From positions 78,399,034 to 78,463,033 of the forward strand of contig OY720345.1 of assembly GCA_963082975.1 (NCBI GenBank): a stretch of DNA of 64,000 nucleotides. The letters are read 5' to 3'. A program made the translations under genes and the position numbers. This document shows, in pieces, positions 12,406 to 22,333 of the stretch; the first letter of the stretch is position 1, and the number at the start of each line of letters is the position of its first letter. A model generated the notes under the pieces. That model made no database searches. It was not told the DNA's origin and was given only the letters and a program-made list of their open reading frames with translations. The DNA is from Labia minor. Taxonomy: Eukaryota; Arthropoda; Insecta; Dermaptera; Spongiphoridae.

Positions 12406-13578
12406 AGTTGACCTGTGGCCAGGTCCCAACCGACCGACGGTTTGAAGTAAATTAATTTCCAGCTACAGAAACAATTTCAAATAATTTTAATATATCTATT
12501 AATGTAATAAAAACAGATATGGATAGAACATAAATATTTTTAATTTTATTTTATTTATAATATATAGCTGAAGTAGCCGGCGTTACCCGAGGCTGTGACG
12601 CAGGGCCGCGACGTGGGTGCAAAGCGCCCGTGTGCAAATTTGTAAAAAGCGCCCCCTTTATCAATAGAACAATAAAAGCTTACCACTTAGTTGCTATTGA
12701 CACTAATTTTCACTTTATGCACAATGCTCTAATTCACAGAGTTTGAATATTTCTAAATAAATTAATAAATTTAAAAATATAGTCAGAATACATAAAATAA
12801 AAAAGAATGGTCAGTTTGGCGCCCGTGGGCAGCGCCCACCTTGCACACATGCACGCCGCGGCCCTGCCGTGACGTCATGAAGGGCTGGGTGACGTCATAT
12901 AATTTTAAATTAAGAAAAACATAATGAAGATGATTTTTCCCGAGGATAAAACCAATACAGTCGTGGTGATATGTAAAAAAATCTCCTCATGTGAAATTTG
13001 GTGTGAAAATAACCCTTCCCTTCCTATTGTCGATCGCTAATACTACCACTTCCGGTTTCCGGATTTGTACCAAAAGTTGATCAATTGTTCCCACTGATGC
13101 ATTAAGTAAATATACCAAATTTCATCAAAATCGGTTGAGCCGTTCAGGCTGTACACATCTATACGGACAGACGGAAGGACGGACGGACGCACGGACGCAT
13201 CATGCTAAAAATACTTTTTTCTGTTAAGAAAATGCATGATTCGTGGTGATATATAAAAAAATCTCCTCATGTGAAATTTGGTGTGAAAATAACCCTTCCC
13301 TTCCTATCGTCGATCGCTAATACTACCACTTCCGGTTTCCGGATTTGCACCAAAAGTTGATCAATTCATCCCACTGATGCATTAAGTAAATATACCAAAT
13401 CTCATCAAAATCGGTTGAGCCGTTCAGGCTGTACACATCTATACGGACGGACAGACATCATGCTAAAAATACTTTTTTCTGTTGAGAAAATGCATGATTC
13501 GAGGAGATATGTAAAAATCTTCACATGTGAAATTTGGTATGAAAACAATACCTCCCTTACTATCGTCTCGGTCGGTAA
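12406..13578 (+). repeat. Interspersed repeat R1, copy 1 (with internal duplication)
   Basis: Begins ATAAGTTGACCTGTGGCCAGG (hairpin GACCTG-tggc-CAGGTC), then AACCGACCGACGGTT, and ends near ATCGTCGGTCGGTAA, so ACCGACCGACG recurs inverted at the far end. Two TGACGTCA sites lie near 12870-12900. The downstream module (TTCGTGGTGATAT to the CGGACGGACGG microsatellite) is present twice, about 12960-13230 and 13240-13500. A hAT MITE has inserted in it. No ORF; class unknown. Confidence 0.75.
12601..12866. mobile_element. hAT-type MITE inserted in repeat R1
   Basis: Ends CAGGGCCGCG and CGCGGCCCTG are inverted repeats; flanks are CTGTGACG (12593-12600) and CCGTGACG (12867-12874), 7 of 8 matching. Other R1 copies show the uninterrupted site, which fixes the boundaries. 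266 bp, no ORF. Confidence 0.85.
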
Positions 13579-13846
13579 AAAGACATAAATTTAAAACATC
13601 TTGAATCGGAGCAAGCGTACGGTTACTTGAAAACGACTGCAGAATAAGCAGTTGAAACGTTGTACAATTATCTTAATTTAATAAATAATTTTATACAAAT
13701 AATGTGGTCTTTTAATAAAAATTCTCTTAATAATTAAAACATCTTGTTTATATCATTTGTCTAAAAAATCATATTTTAATTTTATATAACCAAGAAATCA
13801 TTTTTGCACTTAAAATATATTTAATAATTGAAACAAAAACAAAAAT

Positions 13847-14494
13847 AAGTTGACCTGTGGCCAGGTCCGAACCGACCGACGGTTTGAAGTAAATTAATTT
13901 CCAGCTACAGAAACAATTTCAAATAATTTTAATATATCCATTAATGTAATAAAAAACAGATATGGATACATAAATAATAAATATAAACATTTTTAATTTT
14001 ATTTTATTTATAATATATATGCAAGACCAGGCTGTGACGTCATGCATGGCTGGATGACGTCATATAATTTTAAATCAAGAAAAAACTAATAAATATGATT
14101 TTTTTCGAGGATAAAACCAATACAAAATGCATGATTCGTGGTGATATATAAAAAAATCTCCTTTGGTGTGAAAATAACCCTTTCCTTCCTATCGTCGATC
14201 GCTAATACTACCACTTCCGGTTTCCGGAATTGCACCAAAAGTTGATCAATTCATCCCACTGATGCATTAAGTAAATATACCAAATTTCATCAAAATCGGT
14301 TGAGCCGTTCAGGCTGTACACATCTATACGGACGGACAGACGGACGGACAGACGGACGGACGGACAGACGGACAGACATCATGCTAAAAATACTTTTTTC
14401 TGTTTAGAAAATGCATGATTCGTGGAGATATGTAAAAATCTCCACATGTGAAATTTGGTGTGAAAACAATACCTCCCTTACTATCGTCGGTCGG
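13847..14494 (+). repeat. Interspersed repeat R1, copy 2
   Basis: Starts at the same ATAAGTTGACC hairpin and ends ATCGTCGGTCGGTAA. It keeps the paired TGACGTCA sites (about 14035-14063). The GACGGACAGACGGAC microsatellite is expanded near 14330-14380. Confidence 0.75.
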
Positions 14495-15249
14495 TAATAA
14501 TATAATTTAGTCATTTTAATTGACGTTTTGAAAATATTTTTGTATTCATAAAAGTTTAAAAATAATATATTCTGTTTCTTTAAGCTTTCACTTTCAAATA
14601 GAAAAGAGGAAATATTCCAATATATAGAAATAATAAATAAAAATTAAGTTAAATATGATCTATATATTTTATTAAATAAATTTAAATGACAACTTTTAGA
14701 ATAAATTATTTAATTTAATTGATATTTGAATATTAGAATTTAAAATAAAAAGTGAAATATAATAATTTTTAAATTCTCAGCAATATGCAGACAAAAACCT
14801 TTTTTATATATATAGATAGTCGACGCTGGGGACGGCAATATGGGTTTTTCCAAGAAGGAAGAGAAAGTTACCTCCCCTCCGAGGCCCTAGTAGGGATTAA
14901 TTTAATTATTTATTATATTTCAAAGGAATATTTTAATATCATTTTAAATGAATGAATGAATGAAAATTCAAATTTTATATATAGTTTTTTATATATGTTT
15001 ACTTATGCAGAAAAAATTAATTGACATAATTATTATTTTAATAAAATACAATTTAATAATAAAATTTAATTTAATAAAATACAATTTAATAATAAAATTT
15101 AATTTAATAAAATACAATTTAATAATAAAATTTAATTTAATAAAATAAAATAATTTAATAAAATTTAATATTTTTAAAAATATTTATAAAAAATATTTAT
15201 AAAAATTAATAAATTTGTAAAAAAAATATATAATACTTTAAAAAAAAAA
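14495..15249. repeat. AT-rich DNA with repeat R3 (copy 1) and a 33-bp minisatellite
   Basis: About 14575-14820 matches about 20255-20460 and 20780-20840 (landmarks TTCAAATAGAAAAGA, ATGCAGACAAAAACC and a TATATATAGAT end). A GC-richer patch of unknown origin is at about 14820-14900. At 15038-15150 a 33-bp unit (ATACAATTTAATAATAAAAT...) repeats about three times; the apparent short ORF there is an artefact of the repeat. Confidence 0.6.
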
Positions 15250-15340
15250 TGTGCCTTTGCGAGTTTCGAACTGAGAGTGCAAAGTCATAAGATAACGCCT
15301 TAGACCGTTCACCCACGAACCACTCTTGTTTGTAAGTCCC
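15250..15340 (-). tRNA. tRNA-like relic or SINE head
   Basis: On the minus strand the sequence GAACGGTCTAAGGCG resembles the D-arm/A-box of Leu/Ser tRNAs, and AGTTCGAAACT resembles a B-box/T-loop. An oligo-T run that could end Pol III transcription follows. The T-stem does not pair properly, so this is a decayed tRNA or tRNA-derived SINE, not a working gene. Confidence 0.35.
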
Positions 15341-15502
15341 CTATTAGAATTTATATAGAAGTCAAATTGATTCATTGTAATAAAATTTAAACAAATAAAA
15401 ATTTTCACTTTCTTAATTTATATAAATTTCAATTTACACTGATTGTGAGTGATACGCTTTGCCAATACTCTGAATAATTTGTGTATAGAAATATTGAATG
15501 TT

Positions 15503-15920
15503 TGTGGGACATTTTCGAGGACGAGTAGAGTTACTTGAGGTTTGCACTTTTCACAATATCACTGTAGAGTCTTGGCGTAACGAATGAATCTCTCGTGTCC
15601 TCCGTCGGCTTTATATAGCTGGTCGTAGTCCACGTGGACTGTCCCGGACCGGCCGTCGTCGATGGAATTAGCTCTGATTGGTCCGGGTCGAGTTTGCTTG
15701 CTCCGGGTTGGCTCGTGATGGACTCCACGTGGAGTATGCTCGCTCCAGGTTGGTTGTTGGACTCCACGTGGACTCTGCTTGCTCCGGATTGGTTCGCGCC
15801 TGACTCCACGTGGACTCTGCTCGTTCCGGATAGGCTATCGGTGGTAATGCCGGTCCCTGATTGGCTCGTGCTCGCCTCCGCTTGAGGTTTTGTGTGGTGG
15901 CTACTGCTTCGCTTGCCACA
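15503..15920 (-). repeat. Gypsy 3' LTR
   Basis: 418 bp, bounded by TGTGG...CCACA in the element sense. Four CCACGTGG palindromes lie in it, three of them within tandem units of about 42 bp. A polypurine tract (minus-strand AAAAGGGGGGGAGTGG, 15921-15936) adjoins it. Confidence 0.92.
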
Positions 15921-15988
15921 CCACTCCCCCCCTTTTGAGAACTTTGCTTCCTTTTGCTCGTATACGTATTCCCTATTTTTTGGAGACT

Positions 15989-18900
15989 TCACCTTCCGCC
16001 CGGATCGCGTTGTTCTCTCGGGGCTTGTTGTGGTGCCTTTTGATTCTGCTGAATCTTGATCTCAGATTTCGGGAGTGTCTGTTGAGGTGAGTGTTGAAGG
16101 ATTGGTACACTTGGGGTCTCAAAGTCCTCCAGTGTGAATGCCGGCTTGACTCGGTCGATGGAGACTCTCACTTCCCTGAGATTAACCTGTATCGTAATGG
16201 TTTTTTCGTCCTGAGACAAGACTTTATGTGGGCCCGTGTATGGTGCTGCCAATGTCCCACGTAGCGCGTCCTGCCTGAGGAAAACGTGTGTCGAATCTCG
16301 CAGAGCTCTGTGTATGAAACTGCCCCTTTTTGTATGTTGCGAAGTTTGCGTTGGTCTCAGTTTGCTAATGCACCTTCTTAGGTTCTCAATTAGCGCCGAG
16401 TGAGACTCTGGATTCCCGTTACTACAGAAAAACTCTCCAGGGAGTCGAAGGGGTTCACCGTAGACCAATTCTGCCGAGGAAGCGTTTATGTCTTCCTTGA
16501 ATGAGGCTCTTATTCCCAGAAGGACGAGAGGTAAGGCACTACACCACCCTTGGTCTGCGTGGCACATGATAGCTGCTTTTAAGCTTCTGTGGAAGCGTTC
16601 AACAAGACCATTAGAGGCTGGGTGATAAGGTGTTGTTCTCGATCTCCTAAACCCGCATAGACGTCCCAAAGCAGCGAACAATTTTGATTCGAATTGTCTT
16701 CCTTGATCTGTGGTAATTTGCTCAGGGCATCCAAATCTACTTATCCACCCAGAGAGTAGAGCCTCGGCTACTGTCTCAGCCGAAAGGTCGGAGATGGGAA
16801 CGACCTCTGGCCAGCGACTGAAACGATCGACCGCTGTCAGAGAGTAACTGTATCCCCGCGAGATAGGGAGTGGTCCGATAAGGTCAATGTGTACGTGTAG
16901 GAATCGTGCTGCTGGAATTGGGAACTGTCCTATTGGTGATACAGTGTGTCTCCCCACCTTGCTACGTTGGCATTCCAGGCACTTCTTTGCCCATTCGCGG
17001 CAATCCCTCTTAATGCCAGGCCAGACAAAACGTTCGGCTGTTAATCGTGCTGATGCAGCCGCTCCAGGGTGCCCCAGACAGTGTAGAGACCATAAAGTCT
17101 GAGGTCGAAACTCTGTGGTCACAAATGGGCGCGGTTTTCCAGTAGAAGTGTCGCAGTATAAGGTGGTGTCCGATCCTGGGATCTGTACTTTCTCCAAAAT
17201 TAGACTTGTCTTGGATCTCTCGTTGAGCAGCATTTTCAGTTCAGCGTCACTCGTTTGGGAATCCGCGAGCATCCTTATGTCTATTGGAGATGTAATTGCG
17301 TTTACCCTCGAAAAAGCGTCAGCCACGACGTTGTCTTCACCCGATACGTGTCTTATATCCGTCGTAAATTCGCTGATGTAGTTCAGGTGATTACTCTGTC
17401 TCGGTGAACGATGCTCCTTATTGTTGGTGAAAGCGTTTATCAAGGGCTTATGGTCAGTAAAAATAATGAAGTGCCTGCCTTCAATCATATGTCTGAAATG
17501 CCTAACAGCCTCATATACTGCCAATAATTCTCTATCGTATGCGCTGTATTTGGCTTGTGTCGGGCTCATTTTCTTTGAAAAGAAAGCCAGGGGTCTCCAC
17601 TCACCTTCTACAAACTGCTGAAGGACTGCTCCCATGGCTGTCAGCGAGGCATCAGTTGTTATGGAGGTGGGCGCTGAAGCGTCCGGGTGAACCAGTAATG
17701 TAGCTTTGCCGAGATTTTCTTTTGCCGCCTCGAAAGCTTTGATCCGTTTTTCGGTCCAAATGACTGTCGCTTTTCCTTTGATGTTGGGTCCCGATAGCGC
17801 CTCGTTTAATGGAGCCTGGGCCTCCGCTGCATGCGGGAGGAATCTTCTGTAAAAATTCAACATACCCAAAAACCGGCGTAACTCCTTGGCAGTTGTGGGT
17901 CTGGGGAATTTCTTCAGGTCTGCGACTCTATCCGGGAGTGGAAGAGAACCCTTTCTCGAGATGTGATATCCGAGGAAAGTGATCGTCTCAGCCTCGAAGA
18001 CACATTTATCCAAATTTATAACCAGACCGTATTTTACAAGACGCTCGAAAAGGCTCCGCAGGTGACTTCTATGTTTCTTAATGTCGGAAGAAAATACCAA
18101 AATATCATCAATGTAGGCAAAACAGAAAGGTAATCCGTGAAGTGCTTCATCAATGAACCTCTGGAAAGTTTGAGCGGCGTTCCGCAGACCAAAGGCCATA
18201 AACGGGAATTCGAATAGGCCGAATGGTGTTGTAATCGCCGTTTTTGGTATGTCCTCCGGTGCTACTGGGATTTGATGGTACGCCCGAACGAGGTCGATCT
18301 TTGAGAATACGGTAGCGCCCCGGAGTTCGTGTGCGTAGTCCAAGTTATGTCGGACTGGATATCGATCCGGTATTGTTCTGGAATTCAGAGTGCGGTAGTC
18401 TCCACAGGGTCTCCAACCGTCTTTCTTAGGGACAATATGGAGTGGAGAAGACCAAGGACTTGTAGATGGGCGTGCCGTTCCGTCTCGGATCATGTTGTCA
18501 AACTCCTCTTTGGCAACCTTCAACCGGTCCGGGGGTAAACGGCGGGGTCGACAGAATGTTGGAGGACCGGCCGTTGTGAGGATGTGATGTTGAGTGTTAT
18601 GTTTAATTTTTCGTGGAGTGCCTGATGGCCGTGTCAACTCTGGAAATTCCTCAAGGAGTACAGGAGTCTTGATTGAGCTGATAACTGGGTCTGGAACCAT
18701 TTCCGCGTCGTCATCATTGTTCCTGCTGCTGGCCAGTAACCTTTTGTTCCGGCAATCGACAAGGAGATTGAAAAAACCAAGAAAATCACTACCTATGATC
18801 GGTGTATCGACGCTGGCGATTGTGAATTTCCAAGGGAACCGTTGCCGTAAGCCGAGATCGAGGGTTTTTGTCTCGTAACCAAACGTCCGTATCATAGTTC

Positions 18901-19114
18901 CATTGGCTGCCGTTAATGTGCGTGAGGTTGGTTTCAGATCAGCCTTCAAGTACTTCCTGGGGTAAATTGACACATCGGACCCTGTATCAATTAGGAAACT
19001 TTTCCCTGATGACTTGTCGTTAATAAAGAAGCGGGAGTGTATTGACGAACAACCGGTACCTCCCACTACCGGCTGTTGTTTGCGTTTTCCGCCCATGTGC
19101 AAGGAGTGGTACAC
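15989..19114 (-). CDS. pol: Gypsy pol polyprotein (protease, RT, RNase H, integrase)
   Basis: 1041 residues and open throughout. In order: aspartic protease LIDTGSDVS (about residue 43), reverse transcriptase with [12 protein letters not shown] and the catalytic YIDD (about 333), RNase H beginning [10 protein letters not shown] (about 485), and an integrase zinc finger with paired His and CLEC cysteines (about 675-715). The integrase core Asp-Asp-Glu lie near 741 (HIDLIG), 803 (TTDQGRQF) and 838 (NGLVERFH). All catalytic residues I can identify are present. It overlaps gag by 49 bp in another frame, so expression probably needs ribosomal frameshifting; the Met at 19114 is only the first Met of the frame. 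The integrase would insert cDNA with the observed 4-bp duplication. Confidence 0.93.
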   Translation of the reverse strand: MYHSLHMGGKRKQQPVVGGTGCSSIHSRFFINDKSSGKSFLIDTGSDVSIYPRKYLKADLKPTSRTLTAANGTMIRTFGYETKTLDLGLRQRFPWKFTIASVDTPIIGSDFLGFFNLLVDCRNKRLLASSRNNDDDAEMVPDPVISSIKTPVLLEEFPELTRPSGTPRKIKHNTQHHILTTAGPPTFCRPRRLPPDRLKVAKEEFDNMIRDGTARPSTSPWSSPLHIVPKKDGWRPCGDYRTLNSRTIPDRYPVRHNLDYAHELRGATVFSKIDLVRAYHQIPVAPEDIPKTAITTPFGLFEFPFMAFGLRNAAQTFQRFIDEALHGLPFCFAYIDDILVFSSDIKKHRSHLRSLFERLVKYGLVINLDKCVFEAETITFLGYHISRKGSLPLPDRVADLKKFPRPTTAKELRRFLGMLNFYRRFLPHAAEAQAPLNEALSGPNIKGKATVIWTEKRIKAFEAAKENLGKATLLVHPDASAPTSITTDASLTAMGAVLQQFVEGEWRPLAFFSKKMSPTQAKYSAYDRELLAVYEAVRHFRHMIEGRHFIIFTDHKPLINAFTNNKEHRSPRQSNHLNYISEFTTDIRHVSGEDNVVADAFSRVNAITSPIDIRMLADSQTSDAELKMLLNERSKTSLILEKVQIPGSDTTLYCDTSTGKPRPFVTTEFRPQTLWSLHCLGHPGAAASARLTAERFVWPGIKRDCREWAKKCLECQRSKVGRHTVSPIGQFPIPAARFLHVHIDLIGPLPISRGYSYSLTAVDRFSRWPEVVPISDLSAETVAEALLSGWISRFGCPEQITTDQGRQFESKLFAALGRLCGFRRSRTTPYHPASNGLVERFHRSLKAAIMCHADQGWCSALPLVLLGIRASFKEDINASSAELVYGEPLRLPGEFFCSNGNPESHSALIENLRRCISKLRPTQTSQHTKRGSFIHRALRDSTHVFLRQDALRGTLAAPYTGPHKVLSQDEKTITIQVNLREVRVSIDRVKPAFTLEDFETPSVPILQHSPQQTLPKSEIKIQQNQKAPQQAPREQRDPGGR

Positions 19115-19833
19115 TTGCGGGCGTCTTTGCCAAACCTTTTATGGTAAAAACAAACAGTCAAGGGCTGGTCTTTTGTTGACCTTAACTGTCGGATCTCTTT
19201 CTTTAATTGCTCAATCTCTTCCCGGAAAGAGGTACGCTCGTTCGCGTATGATGACTGTTTTTCCTCCACTAGCGGAGGATTCTTTCTCGTTGCCCATACT
19301 GCCATACCGTTGTCGTCCACGATTTGATCCGCCACTTCCGCGATTTCGTCGAGGCGCTTTCCAGTCAGAGTAAATACGATGGTTCGTGCTTCTGGGGGAA
19401 GTTGACGAGTCCATGCCTCGCGGAGGGCTCCCTCAGATGCTTTGGGATCGAGGTTCCGAAGGTGGCGAAGGAACTGTGACGGCCTGCGGTCCCCTCGTTC
19501 TTCTGTAAAAAATCGCTTCACCATCGAGGCCTCGCTCGCTCCAAGGCGTTGGATGAGTTGCTTCTTCAGAGCTGAATAAGGATTCCTTGGGGGGGCCTTT
19601 ATGATGTCATCAACCTGCTCCATGACGTCTTCTTCGAGAGCTCCTACCACATGGTCAAATCTCGTTTGCTCGGACGTGATGGCATTGGCAGAGAATTGAG
19701 CTTCAATTCTTGCGAACCATAAGTCAGGTCGTCTTGTCCAAAATGCTGGTATTTTAATTGATACCCGTCCGACGGCTGCCTCACCTGCCGTTGTGCTCGT
19801 ATTGCTGCCATCGGGGTCACCATTGTGGGACAT
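19066..19833 (-). CDS. gag: Gypsy gag protein with CHCC box
   Basis: 255 residues. The ATG at 19833 lies in the last ten bases of the 5' LTR, so translation would start inside the LTR and run through the primer site. The capsid-like region (about residues 20-170) contains [17 protein letters not shown] and [20 protein letters not shown] glutamate/lysine-rich helix (about 195-220) precedes C-x2-H-x9-C-x3-C near the C-terminus, replacing the usual CCHC knuckle. It packages element RNA. The frame is open. Confidence 0.88.
   Translation of the reverse strand: MSHNGDPDGSNTSTTAGEAAVGRVSIKIPAFWTRRPDLWFARIEAQFSANAITSEQTRFDHVVGALEEDVMEQVDDIIKAPPRNPYSALKKQLIQRLGASEASMVKRFFTEERGDRRPSQFLRHLRNLDPKASEGALREAWTRQLPPEARTIVFTLTGKRLDEIAEVADQIVDDNGMAVWATRKNPPLVEEKQSSYANERTSFREEIEQLKKEIRQLRSTKDQPLTVCFYHKRFGKDARKCTTPCTWAENANNSR
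19805..19822 (-). promoter_or_regulatory. Gypsy primer-binding site, tRNA-Trp type
   Basis: One base after the 5' LTR the minus strand reads TGGTGACCCCGATG. This matches the complement of the 3' end of animal tRNA-Trp at nearly every position. Confidence 0.75.
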
Positions 19834-20241
19834 TTTCGAGGACGAGTAGAGTTACTTGAGGTTTGCACTTTTCACAATATCACTGTAGAGTCTTGGCGTA
19901 ACGAATGAATCTCTCGTGTCCTCCGTCGGCTTTATATAGCTGGTCGTAGTCCACGTGGACTGTCCCGGACCGGCCGTCGTCGATGGAATTAGCGCTGATT
20001 GGTCCGGGTCGAGTTTGCTTGCTCCGGGTTGGCTCGTGATGGACTCCACGTGGAGTATGCTCGCTCCAGGTTGGTTGTTGGACTCCACGTGGACTCTGCT
20101 TGCTCCGGATTGGTTCGCGCCTGACTCCACGTGGACTCTGCTCGTTCCGGATAGGCTATCGGTGGTAATGCCGGTCCCTGATTGGCTCGAGCTCGCCTCC
20201 GCTTGAGGTTTTGTGTGGTGGCTACTGCTTCGCTTGCCACA
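19824..20241 (-). repeat. Gypsy 5' LTR
   Basis: 418 bp, with two visible differences from the 3' LTR. It holds the same CACGTG-bearing tandem units and a GCTTTATATAGC segment near 19930 that could act as a TATA box. Confidence 0.92.
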
Positions 20242-20249
20242 TGTTCTTA

Positions 20250-20845
20250 GCGAGATTTTTTAACCTTTCATTTTCAAATAGAAAAGAAGAAATATTCAAA
20301 TATATAGAAAGAATAAATAAAAATTAAGTTAATATAAATATGATCTAAATATTTTATTAAATTAATTAAAATGGGAATTTTTAGAATAAATGATTTAATT
20401 GAATTGATATTTAAATATTAGAATTTAAAATAAAAAGTGAAATATTATAATAATTCTTTTATTGGGTATCGCTATGATAATTCATTGTTTAAAATGATTC
20501 CGCTAGAGCCAGTGGGCCACGCTGGCCACGCCAGGCTCTTGAATGAACAACACGGAGACTTTAAAAAATTAATTTCTGCGGTTATTGTTTAGATATAAAT
20601 GAAATTTATAGCCTATGTTACTCTATAGGTATATAAGAATATTGTGATGTAATTTCATAGAAATCGGTTCAGCCAATTCTGAGTCTATAAAATAGTAATT
20701 TTCCGGACAGACAGACAGACAGACATGAAAAATTCTAAAGTCACTTTTGGATTCTAGAGGTCATGAAACGCGAAGATATGCAAAAATTTTTAAATTCTGA
20801 GCAATGTGCAGACAAAAACCTTTTTTTATATATATAGATTTTAAA
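20250..20845 (+). repeat. Repeat R3, copy 2
   Basis: Right of the gypsy, this matches 14575-14820 but has extra middle sequence. The middle includes a GC-rich hairpin-like patch near 20495-20535 and a GACAGACAGACAGAC run after an ATCGGTTCAGCC block. It ends CAGACAAAAACC and TATATATAGAT. No ORF. Confidence 0.6.
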
Positions 20846-21129
20846 TTCTACTTCCATATTTTCATTTATAGGCCCTACATAACAGATTTGCATTGCCATT
20901 TTTTTCAAAAAATAGTTATAATAAAACTACAATAGTATTTTGTATGATTTTTATTTGTATTTATATTTGTAGTGTGTATACTAATTTTAAAATTTTATTT
21001 ATAATGATTCAAAAGTATCAGATCTTTGCGACCCCCTTTCAGTAGTCTCGCGACCCCCAGGGGGGTCGCGACCCACAGTTTAAGAAGCCCTGGTTTAGAC
21101 GAATGGGATTTGTGAAAAAATTATTTTTT

Positions 21130-21366
21130 TAAAACTTTTATTGAAAAAGGATGGAAGGCTGTGAGAAATGTTTATAGTATTAAATATTTGGGGGAATCTC
21201 TTATTGATTAGGCACTGATAAAAGAAAAATTAATTTTAGAAATTGCAAATAACAACCCAGTATTTACCATAATAAATTTGAATATGATGGGATTGCCTTT
21301 GAAAATACAAAATGAATTAGATCGAGAGGAAATTATGACTATTGAAAATTTTTTTGATCAACTGTC
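21130..21366 (+). pseudogene. Coding-like fragment of unknown origin
   Basis: A plus-strand frame reads FIEKGWKAVRNVYSIKYLGE, then SLID, a stop, then ALIKEKLILEIANNNPVF, NLNMMGLPLKIQ and EIMTIENFFDQ, with a single internal stop in about 78 codons. Composition and spacing look like a real protein segment rather than chance, but I do not recognise it. It lies between the right end of hAT2 and a LINE tail, so it could be an exon, a retrocopy or LINE-carried sequence. Confidence 0.35.
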
Positions 21367-21369
21367 GAC

Positions 21370-21492
21370 GTGAGAGAGATGGGACAGGGTAATAGTTAGA
21401 TGGTTATAGCTCAGAATAGGGACACTCGGGGGTACAGGGGGCGGAGCCCCCGTCTAGGTGTGGAGAGCGCTGAAGGCGCTCGGAGCAGCTAG
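21370..21492 (+). pseudogene. LINE 3' terminus ending in a GC hairpin
   Basis: The frame AQNRDTRGYRGRSPRLGVES, then AEGARSS, ends at the TAG of a terminal CTAG and is followed by TATATATA. The hairpin GAGCGC-tgaag-GCGCTC lies inside it. Same repeat as 11107-11177. Confidence 0.55.
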
Positions 21493-21635
21493 AATATATA
21501 TAAATGTTACCAAATATCAAATTTGACACCAATAAACTAACACGAAGTGGCTCTTTATCAATACCAAGTTTACACATTCTAAATATTCATTAACAACTCT
21601 TTATACCTATTTATATGCGGGAAAGTCTAGGGGAG

Positions 21636-21672
21636 GACACTCCCGCTTTTTAGTTTATATATAAAACAATTA
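21636..21672. repeat. Hairpin GCGGGA...TCCCGC
   Basis: A GCGGGA/TCCCGC stem encloses AAAGTCTAGGGGAGGACAC. A diverged version (GCGAGATAGTCGAGAGGAGACACTCC...) occurs at 10718-10752. Possible element terminus. Confidence 0.4.
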
Positions 21673-21674
21673 TT

Positions 21675-21835
21675 ACCAAGGACGCGGTGGGTGGATAATG
21701 TGGGAAGGGACGCAAGAGAGATGAGAGAGGGTAGGGATTGGAGGGTTGTGGCACAGAATAGCCACACTTGGAGGTGTGGTTGCTACGGCCAAGAACTTTC
21801 GAGTTCCGCAGAGCCACAGATATAGATAGATATGA
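21675..21835 (+). pseudogene. 3' end of an RTE/CR1-type LINE, second copy
   Basis: The plus strand reads RWVDNVGRDAREMREGRDWR, then VVAQNSHTW, a Cys-rich turn and GQELSSSAEPQI, then a stop and a GATAGATATG tail. This is the standard C-terminus of RTE/CR1-like LINEs, better preserved than the inverted copy at 11340-11790. Confidence 0.75.
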
Positions 21836-22333
21836 TTTTTAGTTTATTAAATTTATAATCTGAATGTTTGGCTTACATCATATAAAAGATATTGCCCGTT
21901 CCCCTCTGAAGTGCCATCGTGACCACAGAATTAAGCAGAGTGGAGAGGGTTACAATATAAAATAATTTATTTACAATAAATTTAATACAATAATAAAATT
22001 CTCGTGTAAGAATTAAAAATGAATTTTTATAAAAAATTTTTTTTATTAGAATATATTGGTAAAAAGAAAGAATCTATTGACATATTTTACGATTTAAATA
22101 AAGAACAGAAAGAATGAAAATAAATAAAAAATGGATAATATTCTTAAAAGTAATTAGAAAATGTAATAAGAAAATTAGTAATAATTTAGTTATTTATTGG
22201 ACAAATAAAGTAGTTAATGTAAATACTAAGTTAAATAAAACAGAGTATTAATGATTTAAATATAAAACTATAAAGTATATAATATAAGCTAAAATCAAAG
22301 AAAATCTTTAGTCTTCATTAATAAGAGTATATT
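21836..22333. other. Duplicated 3' flank of zinc-finger gene D
   Basis: AT-rich, with no gene. About 22040-22320 matches the 3' flanks of genes C and E. Confidence 0.55.

Larger units (their letters stand above)
15503..20241 (-). mobile_element. Near-intact Ty3/gypsy LTR retrotransposon (CsRn1 clade)
   Basis: Complete element of 4739 bp, transcribed right to left: LTR, primer site, gag, pol, polypurine tract, LTR. The 418-bp LTRs differ at two positions that I can see. A 4-bp target duplication TGTT flanks it. The gag carries a C-x2-H-x9-C-x3-C box, and the primer site resembles tRNA-Trp; both are marks of the CsRn1 clade. The element is visibly close to half G+C in a strongly AT-rich region. 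It sits inside hAT2 and repeat R3. Probably a recent insertion. Confidence 0.95.
10855..21092. mobile_element. hAT-type element (hAT2) split by nested insertions
   Basis: The left end CAAGGCTTCTTAAAC (10855) pairs with CAGTTTAAGAAGCCCTG, whose last base is 21092. Subterminal ACGACCCCC and GGGGGTCGC blocks also match as inverted repeats. The right flank is GTTTAGAC (21093-21100) and the left flank is the shared octamer GTTAAGAC (10847-10854). About 10 kb of LINE tails, R1 and R3 repeats, a hAT MITE and a gypsy element have accumulated between the ends. Assigning both ends to one element is an inference from TIRs and flanks. Confidence 0.65.

Noticed and set aside
14960-15148. 62-residue ORF with KYNLIIKFNLI repeats
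   Set aside because: Simple translation of a 33-bp AT-rich minisatellite.
15531-15992. 153-residue ORF overlapping the end of gypsy pol, and similar ORFs inside both LTRs on either strand
   Set aside because: They run through LTR tandem repeats, start at non-ATG codons or inside the LTR, and occur identically in both LTRs. They are by-products of the GC-rich repeat.
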